Shown piece after piece: positions 23,977 to 34,112 of a stretch of 64,000 nt of DNA. Within the stretch, counting starts at the first letter, position 1, and each line of letters begins with the position of its first letter. Source of the DNA: Rebecca billardiae RCC1528 (Eukaryota > Haptophyta). The stretch covers positions 1,426,001 through 1,490,000 of the forward strand of contig OZ251240.1 in the NCBI GenBank assembly GCA_965240325.2, written 5' to 3'. The notes under the pieces were generated by a model that worked only from the letters and a program-made list of their open reading frames with translations, was not told where the DNA came from and made no database searches. The position numbers and the translations under genes were made by a program.

Positions 23977-24478
23977 TCTAGCCGTCCTCGGAGCGCCTGC
24001 GCCATCCAGATGCAGTGAGGAGGCGAGGCACACGCCGGGCAGGGCGGAGCCACGCGGCGAGAGACCAGACTCTATACATTGTATGGCTGGGATTTTTGTT
24101 CCTCGAAACAAAGTGCGAGCGGCAGCCAGCGCTCGGGCCGAGCGCGCGGCAGGACTGGCCGCTCGACGCCGACAGACGCGCGGTGTGAGATGGATCCCAT
24201 TTGTGGTTGTACTGGTACTGGTAGGTGGTCCGCGCGTCGGGGTTGGAGAGGAAATCGATCCATCTCACACCGCGCGTCTGTCGGCGTCGAGCGGCCAGTC
24301 CTGCCGCGCGCTCCGCTCGGCCCGAGCGCTGGCTGCCGCTCGCACTTTGTTTCGAGGAACAAAAATCCCATACAATGTATAGAGTCTGGTCTCTCGCCGC
24401 GTGGCTCCGCCCTGCCCGGCGTGTGCCTCGCCTCCTCACTGCATCTGGATGGCGCCAGGCGCTCCGAGGACGGCTAGA
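23977..24478. mobile_element. Foldback element with 220-bp inverted arms
   Basis: Arms 23977-24196 and 24257-24478 are reverse complements apart from three small indels (+1, +5, -4). They are separated by a 60-base spacer. Outer ends read TCTAGCCGTCCTCGGAGCGC; inner ends read GTGTGAGATGGATC. No open frame or transposase is present, so this is a non-autonomous foldback/MITE-like element. A clear target duplication was not found. A transcript would form a ~220-bp hairpin. Confidence 0.85.
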
Positions 24479-24552
24479 CATATATATGAGCCGACGTCAG
24501 TTGTATTGCCGCTTTGGATAGTGTGGTCAGTTGTATTGCCAAAAGCACGTTA

Positions 24553-25072
24553 CAGGCAATCGCGGGCAATAAGGAGCTGTCACGTTAAGAAACTGGGGCT
24601 TGCTATCTGCGGATCTGGCCTAGAAACTGAGGCTAGCGATTGGCTGGTTCGCTATACGCATAGTCACACTAAGAAACCGGGACTACGTCGTCCCGGCTGA
24701 CGAGTGGTCCGCCGAGGGGCGAGGGCGGCGAGGCGGCAGTCGGCCCGTCGGGGACGCGGCGCGCGGCCCGACTACGAGTACAGGCCAAGTCCCGACTTCT
24801 CCTGATGACTGACTCCTGGCCAGTGCACCGCAGCATCCATGCAACATCATGCCAGATTTGCTCCAAAAAGCAAAGGCCCAAAATTTTCGTCGGCCTCGCC
24901 GGCCGGGCCTAAAGACTCAGCGGGGGGCTCTGCCCCCCTGCGCCCCCCGCGCCTGCGCGGCGGGCGGACCTAGCTAAGAAACTGAGACTCCGTAGGCGCT
25001 CGGGCTACCGAACGGCTAAGAAACCGAGGCTAGCCGTGAGATCTCTGACTTCTTATTGCCCGCGATTGCCTG
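24553..25072. mobile_element. TA-flanked MITE
   Basis: Perfect 21-bp terminal inverted repeats beginning CAGGCAATCGCGGGCAATAA occupy 24553-24573 and 25052-25072. Each is bordered by TA (24551-24552; 25073-25074), the target duplication typical of Tc1/mariner-class elements. Inside, a word like TAAGAAACYGRGRCT occurs about five times (near 24,575, 24,620, 24,668, 24,973, 25,015). There is no coding region. It is inserted between two units of the ~31-bp array. Confidence 0.75.
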
Positions 25073-25223
25073 TATGACTACCGTGGTCAGTTGTATTGCC
25101 GTTTTCAGTAGTATGGGTCAAGAATATTGCCGCTTTTGGATATAGTGTGTCAACAATATTGCCCCTCAAATACTGGTTTCAAACCAATGACCCTTTCACA
25201 GTACTTGGTTCACGAATATTGCC

Positions 25224-25945
25224 TATTGGGTAAACGCGAGCTCCGAGCGTCTCGAGCCCTGCTAAGAGCTCACCGGCACGTCCTCGGGCGCGTCGTCGGT
25301 GACGCCCACGAAGGCAATCTCGACCCTCGCTCCTCTGACGAGCGAAGCTAATCCTCCTGCCGCAACCAACTTTCGGTTGCGCAGGGTGACACGGCGTTTT
25401 GCGGCCCGGCTCGGGAATCTTGTAACCTTCCTGAGCCCCGCTTCCGTGCGTCCGCCAATCGCAGGCGTTACCGACGCACCGCCGTAAGCTCATCTTTCCC
25501 CCAGGTACTCGGTAATGTCATCGGACCTGGGTAAGCTGCGCACGGACCCATGATCCCGGATTCTCGATTCTCAAAACTGAGAATCCGGGCGTCCATGAAT
25601 GAAGTGATCGAGTCCGTTGTTCCTTGGACTCTTCCACGATGGCGCCCGCCTGTGCCGCCGGCGTGCCATCCGTGCCGCGCTGCGCCGGGCCGTACCGCCC
25701 GTGCACGCGCCGCGTCCGTGTCGCTCCGCGTCCGCGCTGCCGCGTCCGCGCTCCGCGTCCACGTCGCTCCGCGCCAGCGCTGCTGCGCTCGCGCTCCTGC
25801 CGCCGCGCGCGCCGCGCGCGCGCGCCGCCAGAGCCAGCCACTGCGTAGCTGATGCCGCCGGCCCGCCTGGTGCGGCGCCGGCCCTGACGTCCCAGCGGCG
25901 ACGCCATCTGCTGAGATGCGCGCCCCAGGCTGCGTCAGCTCAACA
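25224..25945 (-). repeat. Copia 3' LTR
   Basis: 722 bases. The element-strand 5' end TGTTGAG abuts the polypurine tract, and the far end borders the TTGCC duplication. Near 25,557-25,586 it holds the inverted repeat CCGGATTCTCGATTCTC / GAGAATCCGG, a likely hairpin. Confidence 0.9.
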
Positions 25946-25981
25946 CCCCCCCTCGACAGCCATAGCCGCGAGCTGCGCCGC

Positions 25982-28900
25982 TTACCGCGCGCGCGTCGGG
26001 TGTCGGTCCACCATGATGGCGTCGACGTGCCGCTTGAACGTCGCACCGTCCGTCGCCTTCGTCATGATGTCAGAGTGGTTGAGTGAGGTGTGTACCTTGA
26101 CCACCTTTACCTTGCCACCCTCCTGCGCGTCACGCACATAGTGATGCTTGATCTCGATGTGCTTCGAGCGCTTGTGGTGCACAGGATTCTCCACGAGGTC
26201 GATAGCCCCCTTGTTGTCCTCTCGCACCTCCGTCGCGTCCCGCGGCGGCTGCCGCATGGACTCGAGTATGCTCCGCAAGTAGCTCACCTCGCGGCAGCAA
26301 TCGCTCAGCGCGACGTACTCCGCCTCCGTCGAGCTCAGCGAGACTGTACCTTGCAGCCCGCTGTGCCACGACACCGGCGCCCCATTGTAGAACACAATGT
26401 ATCCACCCGTCGACCTGCCCTTGGTCTCCACCGGATTGCTTGCCCAATCGGAGTCAGCGAAAGCAAGTAGGTCGGGGTGCTCGGAATCTGTCGCAAACTT
26501 GAACAAGATTCCCAATCGCGGGCATCCACGTAAGTAGCGCAGCACGCGCTTCGCACTTACCAGATCCACCGCCCGCGGACATGACATGCGTCGCATCAGC
26601 ATGTTCACCGCGTGCGCGATGTCCGGCCGCGCCGTGACCATCGCAAACATGAGACATCCCACCATCGCCTGGTAGTTCTCAATCTCTGCGCGCTGCAGCA
26701 ACGCCTCGTCGTCGTCGCTCAGCTGCGCCCGCGCCGCCGGCTCCGGCGTGCGCGCCGGCGTGCTTGCGTTCAAACCGAACCGCTGAAGCACGCTCTCGAC
26801 GTACGGCCCCAGATGCATCAGGATGCCGTCGTCATGAACTTCAAACACGGCGCCCAGGAACTTATCGAGCCGCTCACTCAGCTTGATCTCGTAATGCTCC
26901 TTCAGGTCAGCCGCCAGCTTCTCCACCGCGCGCGCGTCGCGCGTCAGGTTGAGAAACAGCAAGTCGTCGACAAAGCCGCCCGCGATGATGAACTCGCCCG
27001 GCGCCGACTCCTTGACGTAGATGCACGGCGCACTCGGACACTCCGAGAAGCCGCGCGCGAGCAGCTGGGTGCGGTGTGTGCGATGCCACGCGCGCCCAGA
27101 CTGGCGTAGGCCCGGATACGCCTTCAGGCTCCTGCCCACGACTTTGTACCCCGGCGGCGCCTGCGTGCTCTGCACGTAGCCCGGCGGGAATGAGAAGAGA
27201 GGCCGCTCATCCGGCTTCAACTCCGAGTTGAGGTACGCGTCCTTGACGTCGCCCTTCGACAGTATGCCCAGCGCCGCAACCGACGCTGCACCCAAGTCGA
27301 CTCTCGCGCCCGCCTGCTGAGCGGCGATCGCCACGAGTAGTCGCACTTGTTCCGGCCGGATCGTCGGAGCAAAGACCTCCTGAAAGTCGATCCCCGGCCG
27401 CTGTAGGTTCCCCAGTAGCACCGACCGCGCCTTGAAGCGCGTCACCTCGCCCTCCGGGTTCGACTTCACGTCAAAGACCCACTGGCTCGGCAACACCCGC
27501 GTGCCCTCCGGAACCACCACCTCCTCCGAGGTGCCGAGCAACTTGTGACCTTCCAAGTGCTCGAGCATGGCGCCCTGCCACTGGGGCGCCTCCGCCGACC
27601 GCATCGCCTCGCGATAGTTCGTCGGCACCTTCACGTTGATCTTCTGGAACACCGACGCGGCGCTGACGACGGCAGTAAGCAGCTGCGGCCGTCGGCGCGA
27701 CGTCCGATCCCTGCGAAGCGGATCGTGTCCCATATCCAGGCCGGGCGGCGGCGCGTCCTCGATCACGCCGTCGTCACCGTCTGCGCCGCGCGGCGGCCCG
27801 CCAGCATCTGCTGCGGCCCCGCGCCGTGATTCCGTCGGCGGTATCTGATCCTGCCGACCCGGCTGCGTCATCGACGCGCCTGCCCCGCCACGCCCGCCCT
27901 GCGGCGTCGGCGTCGACGGCTGTGCGCCCGCGCTGCTGCACCCGCGTTGTCCCGCGTCCACGCTGCTGCGCCCGCGCCCCGACGTTGACGCATCTGCGTC
28001 GTCGTCGTACCCGACGTCGAACTCTGTCGCGTCGTCATTCCCGGCGTCGGCTGGCGTCTCGCCGCCATCGCCGTCCTCGTCCTCACCGTCGGCGTCACCG
28101 CCGACTGGACGATGTCCGCCGCTTACCGCGGCGCCGTCACCATCACCCACGTACGCGCCACCGTCAGGTGCGCCAAGCGACGAGTGCCCCCCCTCGACCA
28201 GGTCGGTCTCGTCGATGCGTACGTCACGTGAGTGAACGAGACGTCCGTCGTCTAAACGACATACGTACCCAAGCACGTAGCGCCATGTACCGCGCCACTG
28301 CACGCCGTGCCCACCCCAGAGATAGACACGTCCGGGTAGTGCGCGCTGCTTCAGCTGCCCCAATGCATTGCGCCGTGCGCCCAGCATCAGCACGCGGCAG
28401 CGCGCGCCAAACGCCACGTGATGCTTCCACGTCGGACGTTTGCCAAAGAACAGCTCATCCGGCGTGAGCCACTCAATGTCTCCATCGTCACGAACGATAC
28501 CACGTGACGCCAGTCGATTGCGCGACGCGCATGCGTGCCACGCCGCGTAGTGCCAATCGACCCTCGAGACTCCACGCGCAACGACCGTGGCGCGCAGTCT
28601 CGACTTCAGCGTGCGGATAGCGCGTTCCGCCACGCCATTCGAGCTCGGCGAGTCGGGCGCCGACGTGACCGTCGACGAGAACCCAAGCTTCGCCAGCTCA
28701 CCCTCGACGTACGTACTCAGTAACGTCGAGCCACCGTCGGTGTGAATATGACGTCGCGCCATAGTACACCCCGACGCCAGGACCCAATGCGACATGTGCA
28801 TGGCCCCTGTTCCAAGCAACTGCGCGTACCAGCGGAATGCCCGACCAACCTCGGCGTCATCCAAGCTGCGTAGCGCGTACACTTGCCATCGACGTGAATG

Positions 28901-29294
28901 CCCATCGATGAATATGATCCCATGAGGATACCCTCCACGTGCGCCATCGGCCCCAACTGGTAAGTCGATGCGCGCCATAGAGAAGATGTCGACGTGCGTC
29001 ACCTGCCCAGGGTAGTGCGCCGTCGGCATCGCGTCCGCGAACGACCGCCGCGTCATGCCCGCCGCCGACTGCTCGTCAAGCGGCTCACGCCGCGCGTTCG
29101 CCCCCTCCATCCCCTCGGCCACGCGTCGCGTGCGCTCGAGTAGACGTTGGTCATTGGTGCCCGTTCGAACCGACCAAGTGCGTAACCACGCCGGATCAGC
29201 GCCTCGCGCCGCCTCCGTAGTAGTAGTGGTATCAGATACCGTAGTGGTTGTGTTTGTGGCTCGCACCTGCGCGGGTTCCGGGCTTAGGCGTTTG
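25982..29294 (-). CDS. pol: Copia pol: integrase, reverse transcriptase, RNase H
   Basis: About 1,100 aa, uninterrupted, read in the -1 frame relative to gag-pro. The stop-free frame extends to 29,692, but the part beyond ~29,294 overlaps the protease. Integrase core: HVDIFSMARIDLP (first Asp), HIHTDGGSTLLS (second Asp) and SPSSNGVAERAIRTLKSRLR (catalytic Glu), so the DDE triad is complete. An acidic variable linker follows. RT: RVLPSQWVFDVKSNPEG, KGDVKDAYLNSELKPDE (first Asp) and the catalytic box GGFVDDLLFL (FVDD for YVDD). RNase H: AFADSDWASN, GGYIVFYNGAPVSWHSGLQG, VSLSSTEAEYVALSDCCREV and EDNKGAIDLVENPVHHKRSK. All hallmark residues are present, so the polymerase is probably competent. Confidence 0.93.
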
Positions 29295-31848
29295 GGGGCG
29301 GCGCAGCGCCAACGCGCCCCCGCCCCGCGCCCACGCGCCGCACTGGCGCCCTGCGCCGTGCGCGCGCCTCCGCCGGCGCATCGCCGACGTCCGGCCCCAC
29401 CTGGCGCCGTACGATCTCGGCGCGCAGCGTGGAATCGCGCGGCAGCTGCACGACGCCGCCTCCCAGCGCCGTAAAGTCCGCAGTGTTGCCGCGCTGCGAG
29501 TAGTGGAACTCGATGCCTGCGTCCGCGCAGTGCTCGACCGACAGCAGCGGCGCCGTGACGCGCCGCGACGCCCACGCCTCGATCTCGAGCGTGAGGACCT
29601 TGTCGCTGTCGTCGTCCGCCGCAAGCTTGACCACCAGGGTCCCGCGGTGAGTGACCCGCTCCCGCGCACCGTTCCCCCACTCGATCTGACATGCGCCGTC
29701 CACCGGGGTAAGATTCGTCAAATCCTCGGCCATGGCGATGTTCTTCCGTGCGCCAGTGTCAAACACCAACGCCCGCGTGTTGTCCTCCGGCGGCGCCACG
29801 CGTGCCTCGGCCGCCCGCGCCGCGACGATCTCGATGTCCTCGTCGCGCTGCGCTCTGCCGCCGATAGCCGCGCCAATAGGCGCCAAGCCGAGTCTGGCGC
29901 CGGCGCCGCCGCCGTCTCCGGCGTCAGCGTCACCGTCGCCACCAACGGCGCCGTCTGGCTCGTCCCCCTGCTCGGGAGCGAACGCGACCTGCGTGCGGAC
30001 CGTGCCGCCGCCGTTGCCATTACCGACCACGGCGCGGGTGCTGCCCCCGCCACCGCCGCCGCCACCGCCACCGCCGCTCCGATGTGAGCCACGGCTGCGA
30101 TCCGACCGCGTCGACGCCGCGTCATCGCCAGCGTTCGAGTCGCGATCAGCCTGCGTCACCTGCGGGCAGTAACGCTTGATATGCCCCACGGCGCCGCACT
30201 TGTAGCAGCGCGGCCCGTGCGCGTCGTCGGAGTCGTCCTGGCCTCCGCGGCCGGCGCCGCGGCCAGTGCCGCCGCCGCCACCGCCACGACCTCCGCCGCC
30301 GCCACCACGGCCAGCCGGCGACGTCGTGTCGCCGCCGCCGCCACCCGCCGACGCCGCCGCCGCCTGCGCCAGGCGGAGCCCGTCGATTGGGTGCGCGCGG
30401 GTAGCGCCGCCGCCTCCTGGCGTGCGGCCACCCGCCCCTGGGCGCCCAGGGCCGCCGCGGTCAACCCGCTTGCCCTTGGAGAAGTCCCAGTCCTCGAACT
30501 TGCCGTTGAGCTCGTGCACGAGCTCCTGCACGTCGAAGTTCGTCACGGTCCTGTAGTCCTTCGACTCGTACCGCGTCCGCATCTCGATGCCCGCGCCCAC
30601 CGACGGAATGAACTCGATGAGCCGCGCAAGCATCTCCGCCGCTGGCGCTGCGTCACTCAGCTCCTGCAGCAGCACGTGGTTGTGCTGTAGCACCTGGAAG
30701 AGCTCGAGGGCGCCGACGCCGTCCTTGCCGCAGTCCGGCAGGACCGTCCGATGCCAGCGTGCCCGCACCGACATGTACTTCCGCATGTCGTCGGGCTTGC
30801 GCATGCGCAGGATCGTCTTCCACAGGTACAGAAACTCGCGCCCCGGCGTAAGTGCGCCCCGGCGCGCGCGCTCCTCCTGCACCTCCGGCTGCGTCTCCAT
30901 GAGGCGGTTGATGTGCTGCCACGCAGCCTCCGTCACCCACGACCGCAGCTCGGTGCGTAAGAAAGCCGTCCCTTTCTCGTACTGCGCCCCGGCGTACTTG
31001 GCGGGGTCCGCCTCGTCGCCGTCCGGCGCTGCCTCCAACACGCTCTGTCGGAGCTTGATGTCCAGCATAGCATGCTCGCTCGCCTGCCGCTCATACATCT
31101 GTTCCTCGGTCTCGCGCTCGCGGCGGTAGAGCTCGCGCGCGCGCGGATCGAGCGTCACGGCAGCGCCGCCCGCGGGCGCCGCGCCACCGATCCCGCCGGC
31201 GCCGCCCGTAGGCGCCGCGCCGACGCCGGCGCCGCCCGCAGGCGTCGCGCCGTCAGTCCCAGCCGGCGCATCTGCAGCGCCGCCTGTGCCCACACCCGGA
31301 CTGGGTGTGCCGGCCGCCGGACCCGGAGAAATTCCGGATCCGCCGCCCGCCGCCGGACCTGAACCCGGTCCGGTCGCAGTCGGGCCACCCGGAGTGGCTA
31401 AACCACTCCCCGCGCCCGCCGAGGCAGCCTGCGCGTAGCTTGGCGCCTGCCTCGCCCCCGCCGCCGCCGCCGCCGCGCGTTCCGCCGCGGCCCGGCGCTC
31501 GGCGTGCTCGCGGCGCTCGTGCTCGTGGCGATGGTCGAGCAGCCGCTGCTGCAGCGCGTAGTTCTCACGCGCCAGGTCCATCCGCTCGGCACTGACCTTG
31601 ATCATCTTCGCCGCGGATGGGTTGAAAGTTGCCCACGTCGAGTTGTACTCCTCGAGCGTGTTGATGCGGTGCTCCGCGTTCGGGCCGTGCGTCACGATGA
31701 TGCCGTTCAGTGCGGACATCGTAGCACCTTGCCCCGCCGGAAGCGCCGCCAGCCTGCTCACCGATTGCGCGAGCCAGCGCTGCTGATTGCCCTTGTCGTT
31801 GAGCATCCCCACGTCGACCGAGCCGTGCATCCGGCCGCTCGTGCCCAT
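29284..31848 (-). CDS. gag-pro: Copia gag-protease
   Basis: 854 aa starting at the ATG on the complement of 31846-31848, 58 bases inside the 5' LTR. The N-terminal part carries an Ala/Gly/Pro-rich stretch, then a gag-like helical region (LWKTILRMRKPDDMRKYMSV; LLQELSDAAPAAEMLARLIE). A Gly/Arg-rich region and a CCHC zinc knuckle CYKCGAVGHIKRYC follow. A retropepsin-like aspartic protease with active site LVFDTGARKNI lies near residue 690. The frame ends at TAA 29284-29286, eleven bases after a slippery heptamer. Separation of gag-pro and pol into different frames is unusual for Copia elements, most of which use one long ORF. Confidence 0.88.
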   Translation of the reverse strand: MGTSGRMHGSVDVGMLNDKGNQQRWLAQSVSRLAALPAGQGATMSALNGIIVTHGPNAEHRINTLEEYNSTWATFNPSAAKMIKVSAERMDLARENYALQQRLLDHRHEHERREHAERRAAAERAAAAAAGARQAPSYAQAASAGAGSGLATPGGPTATGPGSGPAAGGGSGISPGPAAGTPSPGVGTGGAADAPAGTDGATPAGGAGVGAAPTGGAGGIGGAAPAGGAAVTLDPRARELYRRERETEEQMYERQASEHAMLDIKLRQSVLEAAPDGDEADPAKYAGAQYEKGTAFLRTELRSWVTEAAWQHINRLMETQPEVQEERARRGALTPGREFLYLWKTILRMRKPDDMRKYMSVRARWHRTVLPDCGKDGVGALELFQVLQHNHVLLQELSDAAPAAEMLARLIEFIPSVGAGIEMRTRYESKDYRTVTNFDVQELVHELNGKFEDWDFSKGKRVDRGGPGRPGAGGRTPGGGGATRAHPIDGLRLAQAAAASAGGGGGDTTSPAGRGGGGGGRGGGGGGTGRGAGRGGQDDSDDAHGPRCYKCGAVGHIKRYCPQVTQADRDSNAGDDAASTRSDRSRGSHRSGGGGGGGGGGGSTRAVVGNGNGGGTVRTQVAFAPEQGDEPDGAVGGDGDADAGDGGGAGARLGLAPIGAAIGGRAQRDEDIEIVAARAAEARVAPPEDNTRALVFDTGARKNIAMAEDLTNLTPVDGACQIEWGNGARERVTHRGTLVVKLAADDDSDKVLTLEIEAWASRRVTAPLLSVEHCADAGIEFHYSQRGNTADFTALGGGVVQLPRDSTLRAEIVRRQVGPDVGDAPAEARARRRAPVRRVGAGRGRVGAAPPPNA
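29290..29296 (-). promoter_or_regulatory. Candidate -1 ribosomal frameshift site (C CCA AAC)
   Basis: The element strand reads C CCA AAC in the gag-pro frame and fits the X XXY YYZ rule. Slipping back one base gives CCC AAA CGC, exactly the pol frame. The gag stop TAA follows one codon later. Downstream stimulatory structure was not modelled. Confidence 0.7.
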
Positions 31849-31906
31849 CGGCGCGATCGATGAGAAAGCGCCGCGCGTACGATCCCTCCCGATATCGCTG
31901 CATGCA

Positions 31907-32972
31907 TATTGGGTAAACGCGAGCTCCGAGCGTCTCGAGCCCTGCTAAGAGCTCACCGGCACGTCCTCGGGCGCGTCGTCGGTGACGCCCACGAAGGCAA
32001 TCTCGACCCTCGCTCCTCTGAGTGACTGACGAGCGAAGCTAATCCTCCTGCCGCAACCAACTTTCGGTTGCGCAGGGTGACACGGCGTTTTGCGGCCCGG
32101 CTCGGGAATCTTGTAACCTTCCTGAGCCCCGCTTCCGTGCGTCCGCCAATCGCAGGCGTTACCGACGCACCGCCGTAAGCTCATCTTTCCCCCAGGTACT
32201 CGGTAATGTCATCGGACCTGGGTAAGCTGCGCACGGACCCATGATCCCGGATTCTCGATTCTCAAAACTGAGAATCCGGGCGTCCATGAATGAAGTGATC
32301 GACATCACCCACCAGCTGCTGACCAAGAACAGGCTACACCATCGTCCACCATGACCTGCCACTGACCAAGTAGGCGACGACATCATCCGCACCAGCTGCT
32401 GACCAAGTAGGGGACGGCCTGGCCGACGCCAACATGCTCACTCGCCTTTGATTTCGTACCCATGCACTTCCTGGTGGGCCTGACGACGTCCGGACGACGA
32501 CAACAACGACATCCGCCATGGGGACCAACATCAGGCGCGCTCACACCACTGCCACTGCTGCAAGCTTCGACCAGTACCACTACAGACGAATCAGGAGAGC
32601 TGCGCCCTCGTGCCTGTGTCTTTAAATCATAGAATTAGTCCGTTGTTCCTTGGTCTCTTCCACGATGGCGCCCGCCTGTGCCGCCGGCGTGCCATCCGTG
32701 CCGCGCTGCGCCGGGCCGTACCGCCCGTGCACGCGCCGCGTCCGTGTCGCTCCGCGTCCGCGCTGCCGCGTCCGCGCTCCGCGTCCACGTCGCTCCGCGC
32801 CAGCGCTGCTGCGCTCGCGCTCCTGCCGCCGCGCGCGCCGCGCGCGCGCGCCGCCAGAGCCAGGCCACTGCGTAGCTGATGCCGCCGGCCCGCCTGGTGC
32901 GGCGCCGGCCCTGACGTCCCAGCGGCGACGCCATCTGCTGAGATGCGCGCCCCAGGCTGCGTCAGCTCAACA
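31907..32972 (-). repeat. Copia 5' LTR with internal insertion
   Basis: It is the same LTR as 25224-25945, split into 31907-32302 and 32638-32972 by foreign sequence. Relative to the 3' LTR it carries an 8-nt insertion (GAGTGACT-like, near 32,020), one substitution and one 1-nt insertion. Confidence 0.88.
32303..32637. repeat. 335-nt insertion inside the 5' LTR
   Basis: Present only in the 5' LTR copy. It contains two copies of ACCAGCTGCTGACCAAG (about 32,310 and 32,392) and a related CCACTGACCAAGTAGG between them. It ends in an AT-rich stretch (TTTAAATCATAGAATTA). No terminal inverted repeat or target duplication is clear. Confidence 0.75.
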
Positions 32973-33560
32973 TTGCCGTTTTCGAGCTTGAACATAGTCT
33001 GCTCAGAAATATTGCCCTTTCCATAACTATGTGTCAGTTGTATTGCCGCCAGCAGCTCATGGCTGGGGCACAACTCGCACTCAGACAAGAGACTCGCGCA
33101 GCCCGTGTGCGCGTGCGTGCAGAGCTGCGACTGCTGCCTGCGCGCGGCATGCAGGATACGCGACAGCAACCAACCGACATGCCATCATCATGCGGCCTGC
33201 GTAGCTCATCTTGACTTCCAGTAGCAGTCGGCGCTTCCCGTCGCCGTCGCGCTTGCCGCCCGCCGGCGGCCGGCCGCCAGCGCCATCGGGACTGCTGCTA
33301 CTTCAGCGGCCACGTGAGCCGTATCGCGTCCCATGCCGCTGCACGCGCCGCCTCAAGCTGCGACCGCGCTCGCCAAGCCTGCCACTCGGGTTCCAGCAGC
33401 AGCAGGAAGCGTCGCCTGCCCCTCCTGCTTGCTGGCTCGTCGAGGCGCGCGCGGCGCACCGCCCGCCGGTCGGTGCGTTGTGTCCCAGCTGGCAGTACGC
33501 CTTGGACTTCCTCCTCCACGGGCCAATCAGCCTGCGTTGACGAGTGCGACTGGCACACGG

Positions 33561-34112
33561 TCAGCCACCTGCACACGATTGGCCACAAGGCAGTCTGCTG
33601 TTGGAGTGATGACAATCGCAAAAAGGCACGCGCCAGCAGTGTTGCACGAGCGAGAGCGACGCGCGTTGGTTGATCGCCACGGTGTGAATGACAGTCGATG
33701 GCAGGCAGTGAGGGGGACGCGCGTCGCGTTGGTCAAGCTCCTTGAGGCCGTTGAAGAGCACACGCCCGTCGTGCACGTTCGACTCCCGCGAATCGGGGTG
33801 CAGCAACACATGCTCACCCTGCTTCACGCATGCACCTGCATGCGCTGCCGTCGCAATGTCATCGACTGCGCGCTTGACGGTCCCGGAGTCGAAGTGAGCA
33901 CGGAGCAACGCCGATTCGATAGAAGTCGCGACGGATTCTCGCCCGTCTCCGCGTAGACGGCGAGTAGCCCGAGGTGCACGCACGTGTTGCACTGCGCGCG
34001 CATGCGGCAGCGTTTGTGCAGATTCCGGTCCACGGTTCAGCTCGTCGTTCGGCTTGATGATGTCGAGGAACACGGCGCTACCCCGGCAGAGATCGTCGTC
34101 GTTGAACGCCAC
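33561..34112 (-). other. Unrecognised minus-strand frames inside the array-bounded element
   Basis: A 183-codon frame (MAFNDDDLCRGSAVFLDIIK...) overlaps a shorter frame at 33,824-34,033 that reads LHKRCRMRAQCNTCVHLG, a Cys/His spacing reminiscent of the zinc-binding tails of some transposases. The two may be frame-shifted parts of one decayed protein. No catalytic motif is visible and no family is assigned. Confidence 0.25.

Larger units (their letters stand above)
25224..32972 (-). mobile_element. Ty1/Copia LTR retrotransposon, apparently intact
   Basis: The element is read on the minus strand: 5' LTR 31907-32972, gag-pro, pol, polypurine tract, 3' LTR 25224-25945. The 5-bp target duplication TTGCC is at 25219-25223 and 32973-32977. 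LTRs begin TGTTGAG and end CCCAATA on the element strand. They differ by about one substitution, a 1-nt and an 8-nt indel, plus a 335-nt insertion in the 5' copy. A polypurine tract GAGGGGGGG (25946-25954) directly abuts the 3' LTR. Integrase precedes reverse transcriptase, which defines Copia order. Near-identical LTRs imply a recent insertion. Confidence 0.93.

Noticed and set aside
24496-25223. CRISPR-like array (regular ~31-bp repeats)
   Set aside because: Units are diverged, the between-core sequence is itself related rather than unique spacers, the arrays are inverted pairs, and the genome is eukaryotic.
25612-25945. Treating 25224-25611 alone as the LTR, with 25612-25945 as a separate repeat
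   Set aside because: Only the longer 722-base unit abuts the polypurine tract, has a TG start on the element strand and gives the TTGCC target duplication. The gap in the other copy is better explained as an insertion.
29160-29175. TTCGAACC-like word suggesting a tRNA T-loop
   Set aside because: It lies inside the Copia pol frame and no acceptor, D-arm or anticodon stem could be assembled around it.
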